Below are positions 53,450 to 60,570 of a stretch of DNA of 64,000 nt, one piece after another. Numbering within the stretch: the first letter of the stretch is position 1; the number at the start of each line of letters is the position of its first letter. Under the pieces are notes generated by a model. The model saw only the letters and a list, made by a program, of their open reading frames with translations, ran no database searches and was not told the DNA's origin. Where the stretch lies: NCBI GenBank assembly GCA_002409745.1, contig DHOU01000015.1:29506-93505 (forward strand), in the 5' to 3' direction. The stretch is from Bacteroidales bacterium UBA5382 (lineage in GTDB: Bacteria; Bacteroidota; Bacteroidia; Bacteroidales; Dysgonomonadaceae). The translations under genes were made by a program, and so were the position numbers.

Positions 53450-53905
53450 TTATTTAAGAGAATTAATATCTGTTTTTTTGGGTTGTTGGGCTTGATGCGG
53501 ATGTTCACTTCCGGCATATACGAACAAGTTGGTCAGAATGCTATCGCCAAGTTTATTCTTCGGGAGCATTCCCTTTACGACTTTGCGGAAAAGTCTGTCC
53601 GGACTCTTCTTCATTAAATCGGCCGGGCTGGATTCCCTTTGTCCTCCGGGATAGCCCGAATAACGCAGATATACACGATCGTTCCATTTATTGCCGGTCA
53701 ATTTTACTTTATCGGCGTTAATGATAATCACATTGTCGCCGCAATCTACGTGCGGAGTAAAACTTGCTTTGTATTTGCCTCTCAAAAGTTTCGCAACTTT
53801 AGAACAAAGACGTCCGAGGACTTGCCCAGTTGCATCTATCTCAACCCATTCTTTCTGTGCCGTTTCCTTGTTCACAGAAATGGTTTTATAACTCAAAGTA
53901 TCCAC
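53450..53905 (-). CDS. rplM: 50S ribosomal protein L13
   Basis: The 151-aa L13 has WVEIDATGQVLGRLCSKVAKLLRGK, the DNVIIINADKVKLTGNKW strand and HPHQAQQPK near the end, all typical. It opens the ribosomal cluster rplM-rpsI-rpsB-tsf from a near-perfect promoter, with a hairpin in its leader. Confidence 0.98.
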   Translation of the reverse strand: MDTLSYKTISVNKETAQKEWVEIDATGQVLGRLCSKVAKLLRGKYKASFTPHVDCGDNVIIINADKVKLTGNKWNDRVYLRYSGYPGGQRESSPADLMKKSPDRLFRKVVKGMLPKNKLGDSILTNLFVYAGSEHPHQAQQPKKTDINSLK

Positions 53906-53957
53906 TTTCGTTTAATTTTTTTAATTAGTAATATAAAAATAAGCTGATTTTCCTTCC

Positions 53958-54004
53958 GCTTCTTATCTTATCTTGCTAAGGGATAAAATAGTTAAATAAG
54001 AAGC
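53958..54004 (-). promoter_or_regulatory. rplM leader hairpin
   Basis: GCTTCTTAT (53958-53966) and ATAAGAAGC (53996-54004) pair perfectly over 9 bp around a 29-nt loop. The hairpin lies within the first half of the roughly 135-nt rplM leader, a possible site for L13 autoregulation. Confidence 0.55.
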
Positions 54005-54046
54005 TTTAAATCAAACTTTTAACGGATGAAACTAATAATCGGACTG

Positions 54047-54077
54047 CAAAGTTACGATATTCCAGAATATTAGCAAA
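54047..54077 (-). promoter_or_regulatory. Full-consensus promoter for the rplM cluster
   Basis: On the minus strand TTTG (54077-54074) and TAACTTTG (54054-54047) are separated by exactly 19 nt. Transcription would start near 54040. Confidence 0.8.
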
Positions 54078-54082
54078 AAATA

Positions 54083-54334
54083 ATGGGGCTTTTTTCGTCT
54101 TTTGCTGTAATTTTCTTTGTTTTAGTGATTCTTATTCTGAGCGTAAGATTCGACCCTCTTCTTAACGATTATTTCCCGGCACCCGTTTATTCCGGCCCTG
54201 TCTTGGACTATTTTTCGGGCTTTTCAACTTTGCCCTCCATCCGACACGTGCTTCGCGTGTACCTATTTAATTTAATCGGTTGGATAATCATGAAATCGTT
54301 AGTTCCTACCTATCAAATTATCAAAGAAATGTAA
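54083..54334 (+). CDS. Doubtful 83-residue hydrophobic ORF
   Basis: The ORF begins with a membrane-helix-like stretch (FAVIFFVLVILILSV) and then has no recognised pattern. Its start codon sits 6 nt from the -33 element of the divergent rplM promoter, so it would need an overlapping promoter. The body contains an ACACG/CGTGT hairpin. It may be spurious. Confidence 0.25.
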   Translation: MGLFSSFAVIFFVLVILILSVRFDPLLNDYFPAPVYSGPVLDYFSGFSTLPSIRHVLRVYLFNLIGWIIMKSLVPTYQIIKEM

Positions 54335-54419
54335 GCATTTTTTTCTTTGAGGTTATTCTTTTTTGGGGAAAACGGTAAAAGTTTTCCTGAAAGTCCTATT
54401 GAAACTACGGTTAATTCAT

Positions 54420-54427
54420 TACTTTTG
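54420..54427 (+). promoter_or_regulatory. -7 box (TACTTTTG) for pfkA
   Basis: TACTTTTG lies 178 nt upstream of the pfkA ATG, implying a long leader. Confidence 0.45.
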
Positions 54428-54434
54428 TGATGTT

Positions 54435-54605
54435 TTCGGGAAAACGTTCTCTTCTTTTTAATTTCTTGATTATGAGAATAAGAATCTGTTTAAAGGCGAA
54501 GAATATTTTCATTGCCGCCCTTTCGGGAGAAATTTAAACAGTTTCCAAGAGTTCAAGAAAATCTTCCGAGATGAATAGATAATTAAATGATGATAAAAAA
54601 AGCCC
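54435..54605 (+). promoter_or_regulatory. Structured pfkA leader with a small ORF
   Basis: CTGTTTAAA (54487-54495) and TTTAAACAG (54534-54542) are perfect reverse complements enclosing a GGCG/CGCC inner pairing. A 21-codon ORF (54472-54537) begins MRIRICLKAKN and runs through the stem. A regulatory leader is possible, but no known riboswitch is recognised. Confidence 0.35.
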
Positions 54606-55622
54606 ATGAAAATTGGAATACTTACTTCGGGGGGCGATTGCCCCGGCATAAACGCAACGATTAGAGGCGTAGGTAAAACAGCAATCAATCACTATGGTAT
54701 GGACGTTATCGGAATCTTAAACGGATTTTCGGGATTGTTGTACAAAGATGTTATTGAACTGACCGATCCATCGCTTTCGGGAATACTCAATTTGGGAGGA
54801 ACCATATTAGGTACGGCTCGGGAAAAAACTTTTCGCAAGATGATCACTTCCCCTGATGAGAAGGATCATCAACAGATCAAAGAGTGCTATCACGAATTAG
54901 GCCTCGACGGACTGGTCTGTATTGGAGGAAATGGTACGCAGCGGACCACATGGATGCTGTCCAAATTAGGGCTGAATGTTATTGGAGTTCCCAAAACGAT
55001 CGATAACGACGTTTACGGGACGGATATTACTTTCGGCTTCGATTCGGCGGTAAGTATAGCCACGGATGCCATCGACCGGTTGCATTCCACTGCGAGTTCG
55101 CATCGCCGGGTAATGGTGATCGAATTAATGGGGCATCATGCCGGATGGATTGCTTTGCATGCCGGGATGGCCGGGGGTGCAGATATTATTCTTTTGCCCG
55201 AACTTGGATACAGAATGGAGGCAATAATGTGTAAAATCAACAAACGGATGGAATTAGGAAAAGCGTATTCGATTGTTGCCGTAGCCGAAGGCATTAAAAT
55301 TAAAGACAGTAATGAGCGCCCGGCTATTTATTTCGCCCGTAAGATCGAGGAGGAAACGGGTTTTGAAACACGCGAAACGGTGTTGGGATACATTCAACGC
55401 GGAGGCTCTCCTACCGCTTACGACCGTATTTTAGGGACGATGCTCGGAGGCCATGCTGCGAAACTTATCCATGAAGGTAAGTTCGGGCGCATGGTTGCCA
55501 AAATTGATAATAAAATAACGGATGTTTCGTTGGAAGACGTTGCCGGTAAGTTGCGGTTGGTTAGTTCCGACACCCCGCTGGTCTTACAAGGAAAGCGGAT
55601 GGGTATTTCTTTTGGAGTATAG
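54606..55622 (+). CDS. pfkA: 6-phosphofructokinase
   Basis: PfkA phosphorylates fructose 6-phosphate. The N-terminal TSGGDCPGINATIRG, the catalytic PKTIDND (Asp133) and MGHHAGWIALHAG are conserved. The donor-site motif reads GGNGTQ (Asn109-Gly110) where classical ATP enzymes have GGDGS, and Lys130 replaces the Gly of PGTIDND. Gly110 with Lys130 fits the atypical ATP-using branch rather than PPi-PFK. Length 338 aa is normal. A strong hairpin terminates it. Confidence 0.93.
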   Translation: MKIGILTSGGDCPGINATIRGVGKTAINHYGMDVIGILNGFSGLLYKDVIELTDPSLSGILNLGGTILGTAREKTFRKMITSPDEKDHQQIKECYHELGLDGLVCIGGNGTQRTTWMLSKLGLNVIGVPKTIDNDVYGTDITFGFDSAVSIATDAIDRLHSTASSHRRVMVIELMGHHAGWIALHAGMAGGADIILLPELGYRMEAIMCKINKRMELGKAYSIVAVAEGIKIKDSNERPAIYFARKIEEETGFETRETVLGYIQRGGSPTAYDRILGTMLGGHAAKLIHEGKFGRMVAKIDNKITDVSLEDVAGKLRLVSSDTPLVLQGKRMGISFGV

Positions 55623-55646
55623 ATCTGATCTCTTTCCGGCTTTTAC

Positions 55647-55671
55647 CGAGGGTGTCGAAGCGATACCCTCG
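55647..55671. terminator. pfkA terminator, also a member of the dispersed repeat family
   Basis: CGAGGGT-G-TCG and CGA-T-ACCCTCG pair over 10 bp around AAG, followed by AGTATTTTTA. On the minus strand the extended sequence ends CGACACCCTCGGTAAAAG, matching the family core at 37.7 kb. Confidence 0.75.
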
Positions 55672-55684
55672 AGTATTTTTACGG

Positions 55685-56515
55685 TTATTCGCCGGGTAAA
55701 TCCTGAAAACTTACTCCTAACTGTTTATCAAGAGCCTCGTTGGAATCTTCGTTCTTTTGGTGCGTGATTTGTTCTTGCAAAAGATTACTTTCACGCAAAT
55801 TCCTTATTGCTATTTTTGCCGCCACTTGATGGGATTCTTTTTTTGAATAGCCTTTTCCCGAGCCGATGTTCATACCTCCCACCATGACACAGGATTCAAA
55901 GACCGGGTTGTTTTGCGTGTCGTAAGATGCGTTGACGACTTCAAAGAGGACATCCACTTTATTTTTTTGTCCCCACTCGATAAGCCTTGATTTGAAATCG
56001 ACCTCGCTTTTAAGCATTTTATCCATATTGAGGTGTTGCCTGATGAGGGTTTCAAACACGAATCTCTTGGCTACGCGATATCCCTGATCGAGATAAATGG
56101 CTCCGATAAGCGCTTCCAAAGCGTCGCCATAGATGTTGGTATTGTGAGCCAGATTGCGGGTGGAAGATATGATTAATTTGTCCAAGCCCATTTCCATTGC
56201 GATTTTGTTCAAAGTCTCGCGTTGAACAATGCGGGAACGCGTACTGGTCAGGAAGCCTTCTTTTTTTTGCTCGAATTGTTTATAAAGGATATCGGCCACG
56301 ATGGCATCGAGGATGGCATCTCCCAAGAATTCAAGACGCTCGTTGTTCACCCATTTTCCCTTTTTAGAGCGGATGGATGAAGAACGATGAGTCATGGCTT
56401 CTTTGTATAGGTGAATTCTATCGGGATAGAAGCCTAAGATAGTATAGAAAGAAAGGTAAGGCTCTTTACCTTTATGAGGAATAGCCTTAATCCTTTTTAT
56501 GAATCTTCTAAACAC
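55685..56515 (-). CDS. rnc: Ribonuclease III
   Basis: RNase III cleaves double-stranded RNA. The signature NERLEFLGDAILDAIVADIL (about 59-78) includes the catalytic Glu and Asp, and a second acidic pair lies in YGDALEALIGAIYLD. The C-terminal dsRNA-binding domain (about 165-235) ends with KKESHQVAAKIAIRNL. A short extra tail follows. Start is 1 nt after the fabF stop, so it is in one operon with acpP and fabF. Confidence 0.96.
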   Translation of the reverse strand: MFRRFIKRIKAIPHKGKEPYLSFYTILGFYPDRIHLYKEAMTHRSSSIRSKKGKWVNNERLEFLGDAILDAIVADILYKQFEQKKEGFLTSTRSRIVQRETLNKIAMEMGLDKLIISSTRNLAHNTNIYGDALEALIGAIYLDQGYRVAKRFVFETLIRQHLNMDKMLKSEVDFKSRLIEWGQKNKVDVLFEVVNASYDTQNNPVFESCVMVGGMNIGSGKGYSKKESHQVAAKIAIRNLRESNLLQEQITHQKNEDSNEALDKQLGVSFQDLPGE

Positions 56516-56516
56516 A

Positions 56517-57779
56517 TTAATGGGTATATTTCTTAAGAATTACACTGGCATTGTGTCCGCCGAACCCAAAGGTGTTGGACAACGCCGCATTTATTTTTCT
56601 TTTCTCCGGTTTGTTGAAGGTGAAATTCAGCTTATAGTCTATTTCCGGATCATCATCCCCTTCGAGGTGATTAATGGTCGGGGGAACCGTTTGATTTCGG
56701 ATCGCCAATATAGACAAAAGAGCCTCTAAAGCTCCGGCTGCTCCCAACAAATGTCCGGTCATCGACTTCGTTGAACTGATATTCAGTTTGTAGCTATGTT
56801 CTCCAAAAACGTCCAAGATGGCTTTTACTTCGGAGATATCCCCTACGGGAGTCGACGTACCATGTACATTGATATAGTCGATATCTTCAGGTTGAAGATC
56901 GGCATCTTCCAATGCATTTCTCATCACCAGCTTAGCCCCTAATCCCTCGGGATGCGAAGCGGTGAGGTGATAGGCGTCGGCCGACATGCCTCCTCCGGCG
57001 ATCTCGGCATAAATAGTGGCTCCCCGGGCAATCGCATGGTCGAGTTCTTCGAGAATGAGCGCCGCGCTGCCTTCCCCCATCACAAACCCGTCGCGACTGG
57101 CGCTAAAAGGCCTCGACGCCGTTTCGGGCTCGTCATTTCGGGTGGACAAGGCATGCATGGCATTGAATCCGCCCACCGCAGAAGGGCTAATCGTAGCTTC
57201 GGCCCCGCCGGTAACAATCGCATTCGCTTTTCCTAACCGGATGAGATTGAAAGCGTCTACTATCGCATTTGTAGAAGAAGCGCAAGCCGATACGGTTGCG
57301 TAATTAGGTCCCCTCAGTCCGTAAATCATAGAGATATGGCCGGCAGCGATATCCGCTATCATTTTCGGAATGAAGAAAGGATTGAACCGAGGGCCTTTGT
57401 CTATATTTACATAATATCCGCCGACTTCTTCTTCGAATGTTCTGATGCCACCGATTCCGGCAGAAAAAATCACCCCGATACGATCTTTATTTTCTTTTTC
57501 AAGATCCATCCCGGAGTTTTCCATCGCTTCTTTCGCAGCGGCGACGGCCAACTGTGCATACCGGTCATATTTCCGTTGCTCTTTCCGGTCAAAAAGCTTA
57601 CTGGGGTCAAAGTCCTTGACCTCGCAAGCAAATTGCGTTTTAAAAGCAGATGCATCAAAATGAGTAATAGGCCCGGCTCCGCTTTTTCCGGCAAGTATAT
57701 TCGTCCAAGTTGTTTGGACATCATTACCCACCGGTGTTACGGCACCCAAGCCTGTTACTACTACTCTTTTTAATTCCAT
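56517..57779 (-). CDS. fabF: 3-oxoacyl-[ACP] synthase II
   Basis: FabF extends acyl-ACP by condensation with malonyl-ACP. The catalytic Cys is in SACASSTNAI, and the two His are in VHGTSTPVGD and TGHLLGAAGAL. The N-terminal VVVTGLGAVTPVGNDVQTTW and the GFGGHNASVIL end are conserved. Length 420 aa is usual. It is 21 nt downstream of acpP. Confidence 0.97.
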   Translation of the reverse strand: MELKRVVVTGLGAVTPVGNDVQTTWTNILAGKSGAGPITHFDASAFKTQFACEVKDFDPSKLFDRKEQRKYDRYAQLAVAAAKEAMENSGMDLEKENKDRIGVIFSAGIGGIRTFEEEVGGYYVNIDKGPRFNPFFIPKMIADIAAGHISMIYGLRGPNYATVSACASSTNAIVDAFNLIRLGKANAIVTGGAEATISPSAVGGFNAMHALSTRNDEPETASRPFSASRDGFVMGEGSAALILEELDHAIARGATIYAEIAGGGMSADAYHLTASHPEGLGAKLVMRNALEDADLQPEDIDYINVHGTSTPVGDISEVKAILDVFGEHSYKLNISSTKSMTGHLLGAAGALEALLSILAIRNQTVPPTINHLEGDDDPEIDYKLNFTFNKPEKRKINAALSNTFGFGGHNASVILKKYTH

Positions 57780-57800
57780 ATAAATAATTATAGGAAAGAA

Positions 57801-58037
57801 TTATTTAGAGTGTTGTTCTATGTAAGTAATGGCGTCACCTACAGTAGAGATTTTTTCTGCTTGATCATCCGGAATGGAAAGATTGAATTCTTTTTCAAAT
57901 TCCATGATCAATTCAACAGTGTCGAGAGAGTCGGCTCCCAAATCGTTGGTGAAACTAGCTGTTTCCGTTACTTCTGATTCTTCAACACCTAATTTGTCTA
58001 CAATAATCGCTTTTACTCTTTGTGCTACTTCGGACAT
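57801..58037 (-). CDS. acpP: Acyl carrier protein
   Basis: The 78-aa carrier has the phosphopantetheine Ser in [14 protein letters not shown] and the usual acidic four-helix composition. It opens the acpP-fabF-rnc operon, facing purN across a 152-nt divergent gap with operator-like palindromes. Confidence 0.97.
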   Translation of the reverse strand: MSEVAQRVKAIIVDKLGVEESEVTETASFTNDLGADSLDTVELIMEFEKEFNLSIPDDQAEKISTVGDAITYIEQHSK

Positions 58038-58097
58038 AACTTTTGATATTAATGAATAAATAAAATTTTCTTTTTAAATTTGTGCGTGCAAAGTAAG

Positions 58098-58116
58098 GCA
58101 ATTTTTCTGTAATTGC
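58098..58116. promoter_or_regulatory. GCAATT-N7-AATTGC palindrome in the acpP promoter
   Basis: GCAATT and AATTGC are perfect reverse complements 7 nt apart. The site lies directly upstream of the acpP -7-like TTACTTTG on the minus strand, where a fatty-acid regulator could bind. The protein is unknown. Confidence 0.4.
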
Positions 58117-58147
58117 ACAACTTTTTATAGATTAAATTCAATTTTTC

Positions 58148-58172
58148 TGCACAAAATATAGTTTTTTGTGCA
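58148..58172. promoter_or_regulatory. TGCACAAAA-N7-TTTTGTGCA palindrome upstream of purN
   Basis: Two 9-nt arms are perfect reverse complements, centred about 30 nt before the purN ATG. A further TGCACAA half-site lies at 58114-58120. It looks like a dimer operator over the purN promoter region. Confidence 0.5.
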
Positions 58173-58189
58173 TATTATAAGGTCGTTTT

Positions 58190-58828
58190 ATGATTCGTAT
58201 AGCCCTGTTTGCGTCGGGAAACGGTAGTAATGCCGAGAATATCGCCCGATATCTTCAAGATAGTCCCGAAATGGAGATTGCGCTTATTCTTTCTAATCGG
58301 AAGAAAGCCTATGTCCATGAGCGTGCGGCTAAGTTGAAAATACCTTCTCGTACCTTTTCGAAAGAAGAATGGATGGACGGAGAGCGTATTTTGGAAATAT
58401 TACGGCAAGACCGTATCGATTTTATTGTGTTGGCCGGATTTCTATTGAAAGTGCCGGCCCGGCTGTTAGCCGCTTATCCTCGCCGGATCATCAATATTCA
58501 TCCGGCGTTACTGCCTAAATACGGAGGAAAAGGGATGTATGGCGACCGGGTTCATCAAGCCGTTGTGGAAGCCGGGGAGAAAGAGTCGGGTATTACGATT
58601 CATTTTGTAAATGAACGGTACGACGAAGGCGCCATTATTTATCAAGCCACTTGTCGCGTGGCTCCGGAAGATTCTCCCGAGCAGGTTGCGGCGCACGTGC
58701 ATGAATTGGAATATATGCATTTTCCGCGTATTGTGAAAGAGGTGGCTCTAAGGGAGACGGGGAGACAGGGAGACAGGGAGACTGAGAGACAAGGAGACCG
58801 GGAGACTGAGAGACGGGGAGAAAAATAA
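58190..58828 (+). CDS. purN: Phosphoribosylglycinamide formyltransferase with octamer-encoded tail
   Basis: PurN transfers a formyl group from 10-formyl-THF in purine synthesis. The N-terminal FASGNGSNAENI, the folate-binding VLAGFLLKVPARLL and NIHPALLPKYGGKGMYG with its catalytic Asn and His, plus GITIHFVNERYDEGAII, are all intact. The enzyme ends near residue 187. The last 25 residues (RETGRQGDRETERQGD, then RETERRGEK) are encoded by an 8-nt repeat array and form an 8-residue repeat, so the tail is probably not functional. Confidence 0.95.
   Translation: MIRIALFASGNGSNAENIARYLQDSPEMEIALILSNRKKAYVHERAAKLKIPSRTFSKEEWMDGERILEILRQDRIDFIVLAGFLLKVPARLLAAYPRRIINIHPALLPKYGGKGMYGDRVHQAVVEAGEKESGITIHFVNERYDEGAIIYQATCRVAPEDSPEQVAAHVHELEYMHFPRIVKEVALRETGRQGDRETERQGDRETERRGEK
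58750..58821 (+). repeat. Octamer array inside the purN 3' end
   Basis: Nine consecutive 8-nt units follow: AGGGAGAC, GGGGAGAC, AGGGAGAC twice, TGAGAGAC, AAGGAGAC, CGGGAGAC, TGAGAGAC and GGGGAGAA. The reading frame stays open because three units make 8 codons. Confidence 0.95.
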
Positions 58829-58859
58829 ATAGATCGCATGGAAATGTAGAAAAAAGTCG

Positions 58860-58867
58860 TATCTTTG
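58860..58867 (+). promoter_or_regulatory. -7 box (TATCTTTG) for tRNA-Leu
   Basis: TATCTTTG ends 12 nt before the tRNA start. Confidence 0.55.
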
Positions 58868-58879
58868 CAACCGCATCTT

Positions 58880-58961
58880 GCGGCTGTGGCGTAATTGGTA
58901 GCCGCGCTAGACTTAGGATCTAGTGACGAAAGTCGTGGGGGTTCGAGTCCCTTCAGCCGCA
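58880..58961 (+). tRNA. tRNA-Leu (anticodon UAG)
   Basis: The acceptor strands GCGGCTG (58880-58886) and CAGCCGC (58954-58960) pair perfectly, with A as discriminator and no encoded CCA. The anticodon loop is CTTAGGA with TAG at 58914-58916, between CTAGA and TCTAG. The variable arm (TGACGAAAGTCG region) is long, as in class II tRNAs. The T arm is GGGGG-TTCGAGT-CCCTT. Confidence 0.97.
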
Positions 58962-58976
58962 CGCAAAAACCGGAAA

Positions 58977-59008
58977 CCTGTCGTTTATTCAAACGGCGGG
59001 TTTTTTGT
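58977..59008 (+). terminator. Terminator after tRNA-Leu
   Basis: CCTGTCGTTT and AAACGGCGGG form a 10-bp stem with two G-U pairs, followed by TTTTTTGTTTTTTT. It also borders the end of the MATE gene. Confidence 0.85.
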
Positions 59009-59012
59009 TTTT

Positions 59013-60428
59013 TTACAGGGATGTCGCCGAAACTGTTTTTTCCATTGGAGAAAGGGCCGCCATTCTCTTTATTTTCCGTAACTGATATAGAAAGGTCAGG
59101 ATGGTTACCACAAAAGCGATGGAATCCGCTACGGGCATGCTTACGAATACGCCGTCGAGAGCATAGAAAAGCGGTAATACCAGCAGGGCGGGAACCAGAA
59201 ATATGAGTTGGCGCGTAAGCGACAGGAAAACCGATATTTTGGCTTTACCTATCGACTGGAAAAAGTTACTGATCACGATTTGAGGCCCGACAATAGGGAA
59301 TGCGGCCATGGTTATCCGTAATCCCCGCTCCGAAATGCGCATCATTTCGAGGTCGTTGGTAAACAGTTTGACAATCCATCCGGGAAATAATTCTCCCAAT
59401 AAAAATCCTGTCGTTGTAATGGTCATCGCGCCGATAAGCGTATACTTTAATGCTTTGAAAGATCGGTCGAGTTGCCTTGCTCCGTAATTATACCCAACGA
59501 TGGGTTGCATGCCCATCGTTAATCCGATGACAATCATGACGAATAAAGTCGCCACGCGGTTGATGATGCCGTAAGCTCCCACGGCAAGATCGCCGCCGTA
59601 TTTGATGAGGCTGCCGTTGATGACGGAAACGACCAAACTCGAGGTAAGATGCATCAGGAACGGCGATATGCCGATGGCCATCATGGAGCCGATGGTCTTT
59701 AGGGATAAACGGTAGATTCCTTTTTCAAAATGAATGTAATTGTTTTTATTCAAAAAATGTATTCCTACCCAGATCAAGCCCGTGAATTGCGAAAGAACCG
59801 TAGCCAATGCCGTCCCTTTCATCCCCCATCCGAAGACGAAAATAAACAAAGGCGCCAGAATGATATTGACGGCAACGGTGAGGAACGACGACAGCATCGC
59901 CTTCTTCGGATAACCGCTTACCCGCATCATGTTGTTTAACGAGAAAAATACGAAACCGATAGGCGTTCCGAGCAGATAAACCCACATGAAATCGTAGGCA
60001 TACGGCAACAGCGCTTCGCTTGCCCCGAACAAACGCAGTATCGGTTCGAGGAAAATGAAGGTAGTTCCACCCAGAATAACGGCATTCAAGGCGTTGATGA
60101 TCGTTACGTGCGCCAAAATACTGACGGCCCCGTGTTCGTCTTTCTGCCCGAGCCGGATGGAGGTAAGGGTGGCGCCGCCTACCCCGATAAGCGTGGAAAA
60201 AGCCATCAGGATATTCATCAGGGGAAAGGTGACGGCCATTCCCGACAGTGCTATGGCGCCGATGCCTTGCCCTATGAAAATGCTGTCGATGATATGGTAA
60301 AGGGAAGTGACGACCATTCCGATAATCGCCGGAAAAGAATATTGCCCGAGCAATTGCCTGATATCCCCGCTGCCCAAGAGGTGCGGATTGTTTGTATTAT
60401 TTTGGCTCAGCGTGTTTTTTATATCCAT
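59013..60428 (-). CDS. MATE-family multidrug/drug efflux transporter
   Basis: The 471-aa inner-membrane protein has twelve predicted helices in two homologous six-helix halves, such as FPAIIGMVVTSLYHIIDSIFIGQGIG and the internal GMQPIVGYNYGARQLDRSFKAL segment diagnostic of MATE (NorM/DinF/MepA-like). It exports cationic compounds using Na+ or H+. The specific substrate is unknown. It is convergent with tRNA-Leu and divergent from the acyl-CoA synthetase. Confidence 0.93.
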   Translation of the reverse strand: MDIKNTLSQNNTNNPHLLGSGDIRQLLGQYSFPAIIGMVVTSLYHIIDSIFIGQGIGAIALSGMAVTFPLMNILMAFSTLIGVGGATLTSIRLGQKDEHGAVSILAHVTIINALNAVILGGTTFIFLEPILRLFGASEALLPYAYDFMWVYLLGTPIGFVFFSLNNMMRVSGYPKKAMLSSFLTVAVNIILAPLFIFVFGWGMKGTALATVLSQFTGLIWVGIHFLNKNNYIHFEKGIYRLSLKTIGSMMAIGISPFLMHLTSSLVVSVINGSLIKYGGDLAVGAYGIINRVATLFVMIVIGLTMGMQPIVGYNYGARQLDRSFKALKYTLIGAMTITTTGFLLGELFPGWIVKLFTNDLEMMRISERGLRITMAAFPIVGPQIVISNFFQSIGKAKISVFLSLTRQLIFLVPALLVLPLFYALDGVFVSMPVADSIAFVVTILTFLYQLRKIKRMAALSPMEKTVSATSL

Positions 60429-60490
60429 AAATAGAAAGCAAAGATATAAAAAATAATGATGAAGAGCCGTTTGTTTTAAGGCACTTGATC

Positions 60491-60524
60491 GAGGGCGTTG
60501 CTCCGGCCGGCACCTTCGATAAAG
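60491..60524 (+). repeat. Copy of the dispersed CGGCRCC-TTCG-TAAAG family
   Basis: The unit matches the 37.7-kb copy at 26 of 34 positions. It lies in a divergent gap (MATE and acyl-CoA synthetase starts), so it cannot be a simple terminator there. Confidence 0.7.
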
Positions 60525-60544
60525 GGAATATAAAAAAATAATTG

Positions 60545-60552
60545 TAGCTTTG
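60545..60552 (+). promoter_or_regulatory. -7 box (TAGCTTTG) for the acyl-CoA synthetase
   Basis: TAGCTTTG lies 18 nt before the start codon, giving a very short leader. Confidence 0.5.
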
Positions 60553-60570
60553 CAGGCAAATTGAAAAATA

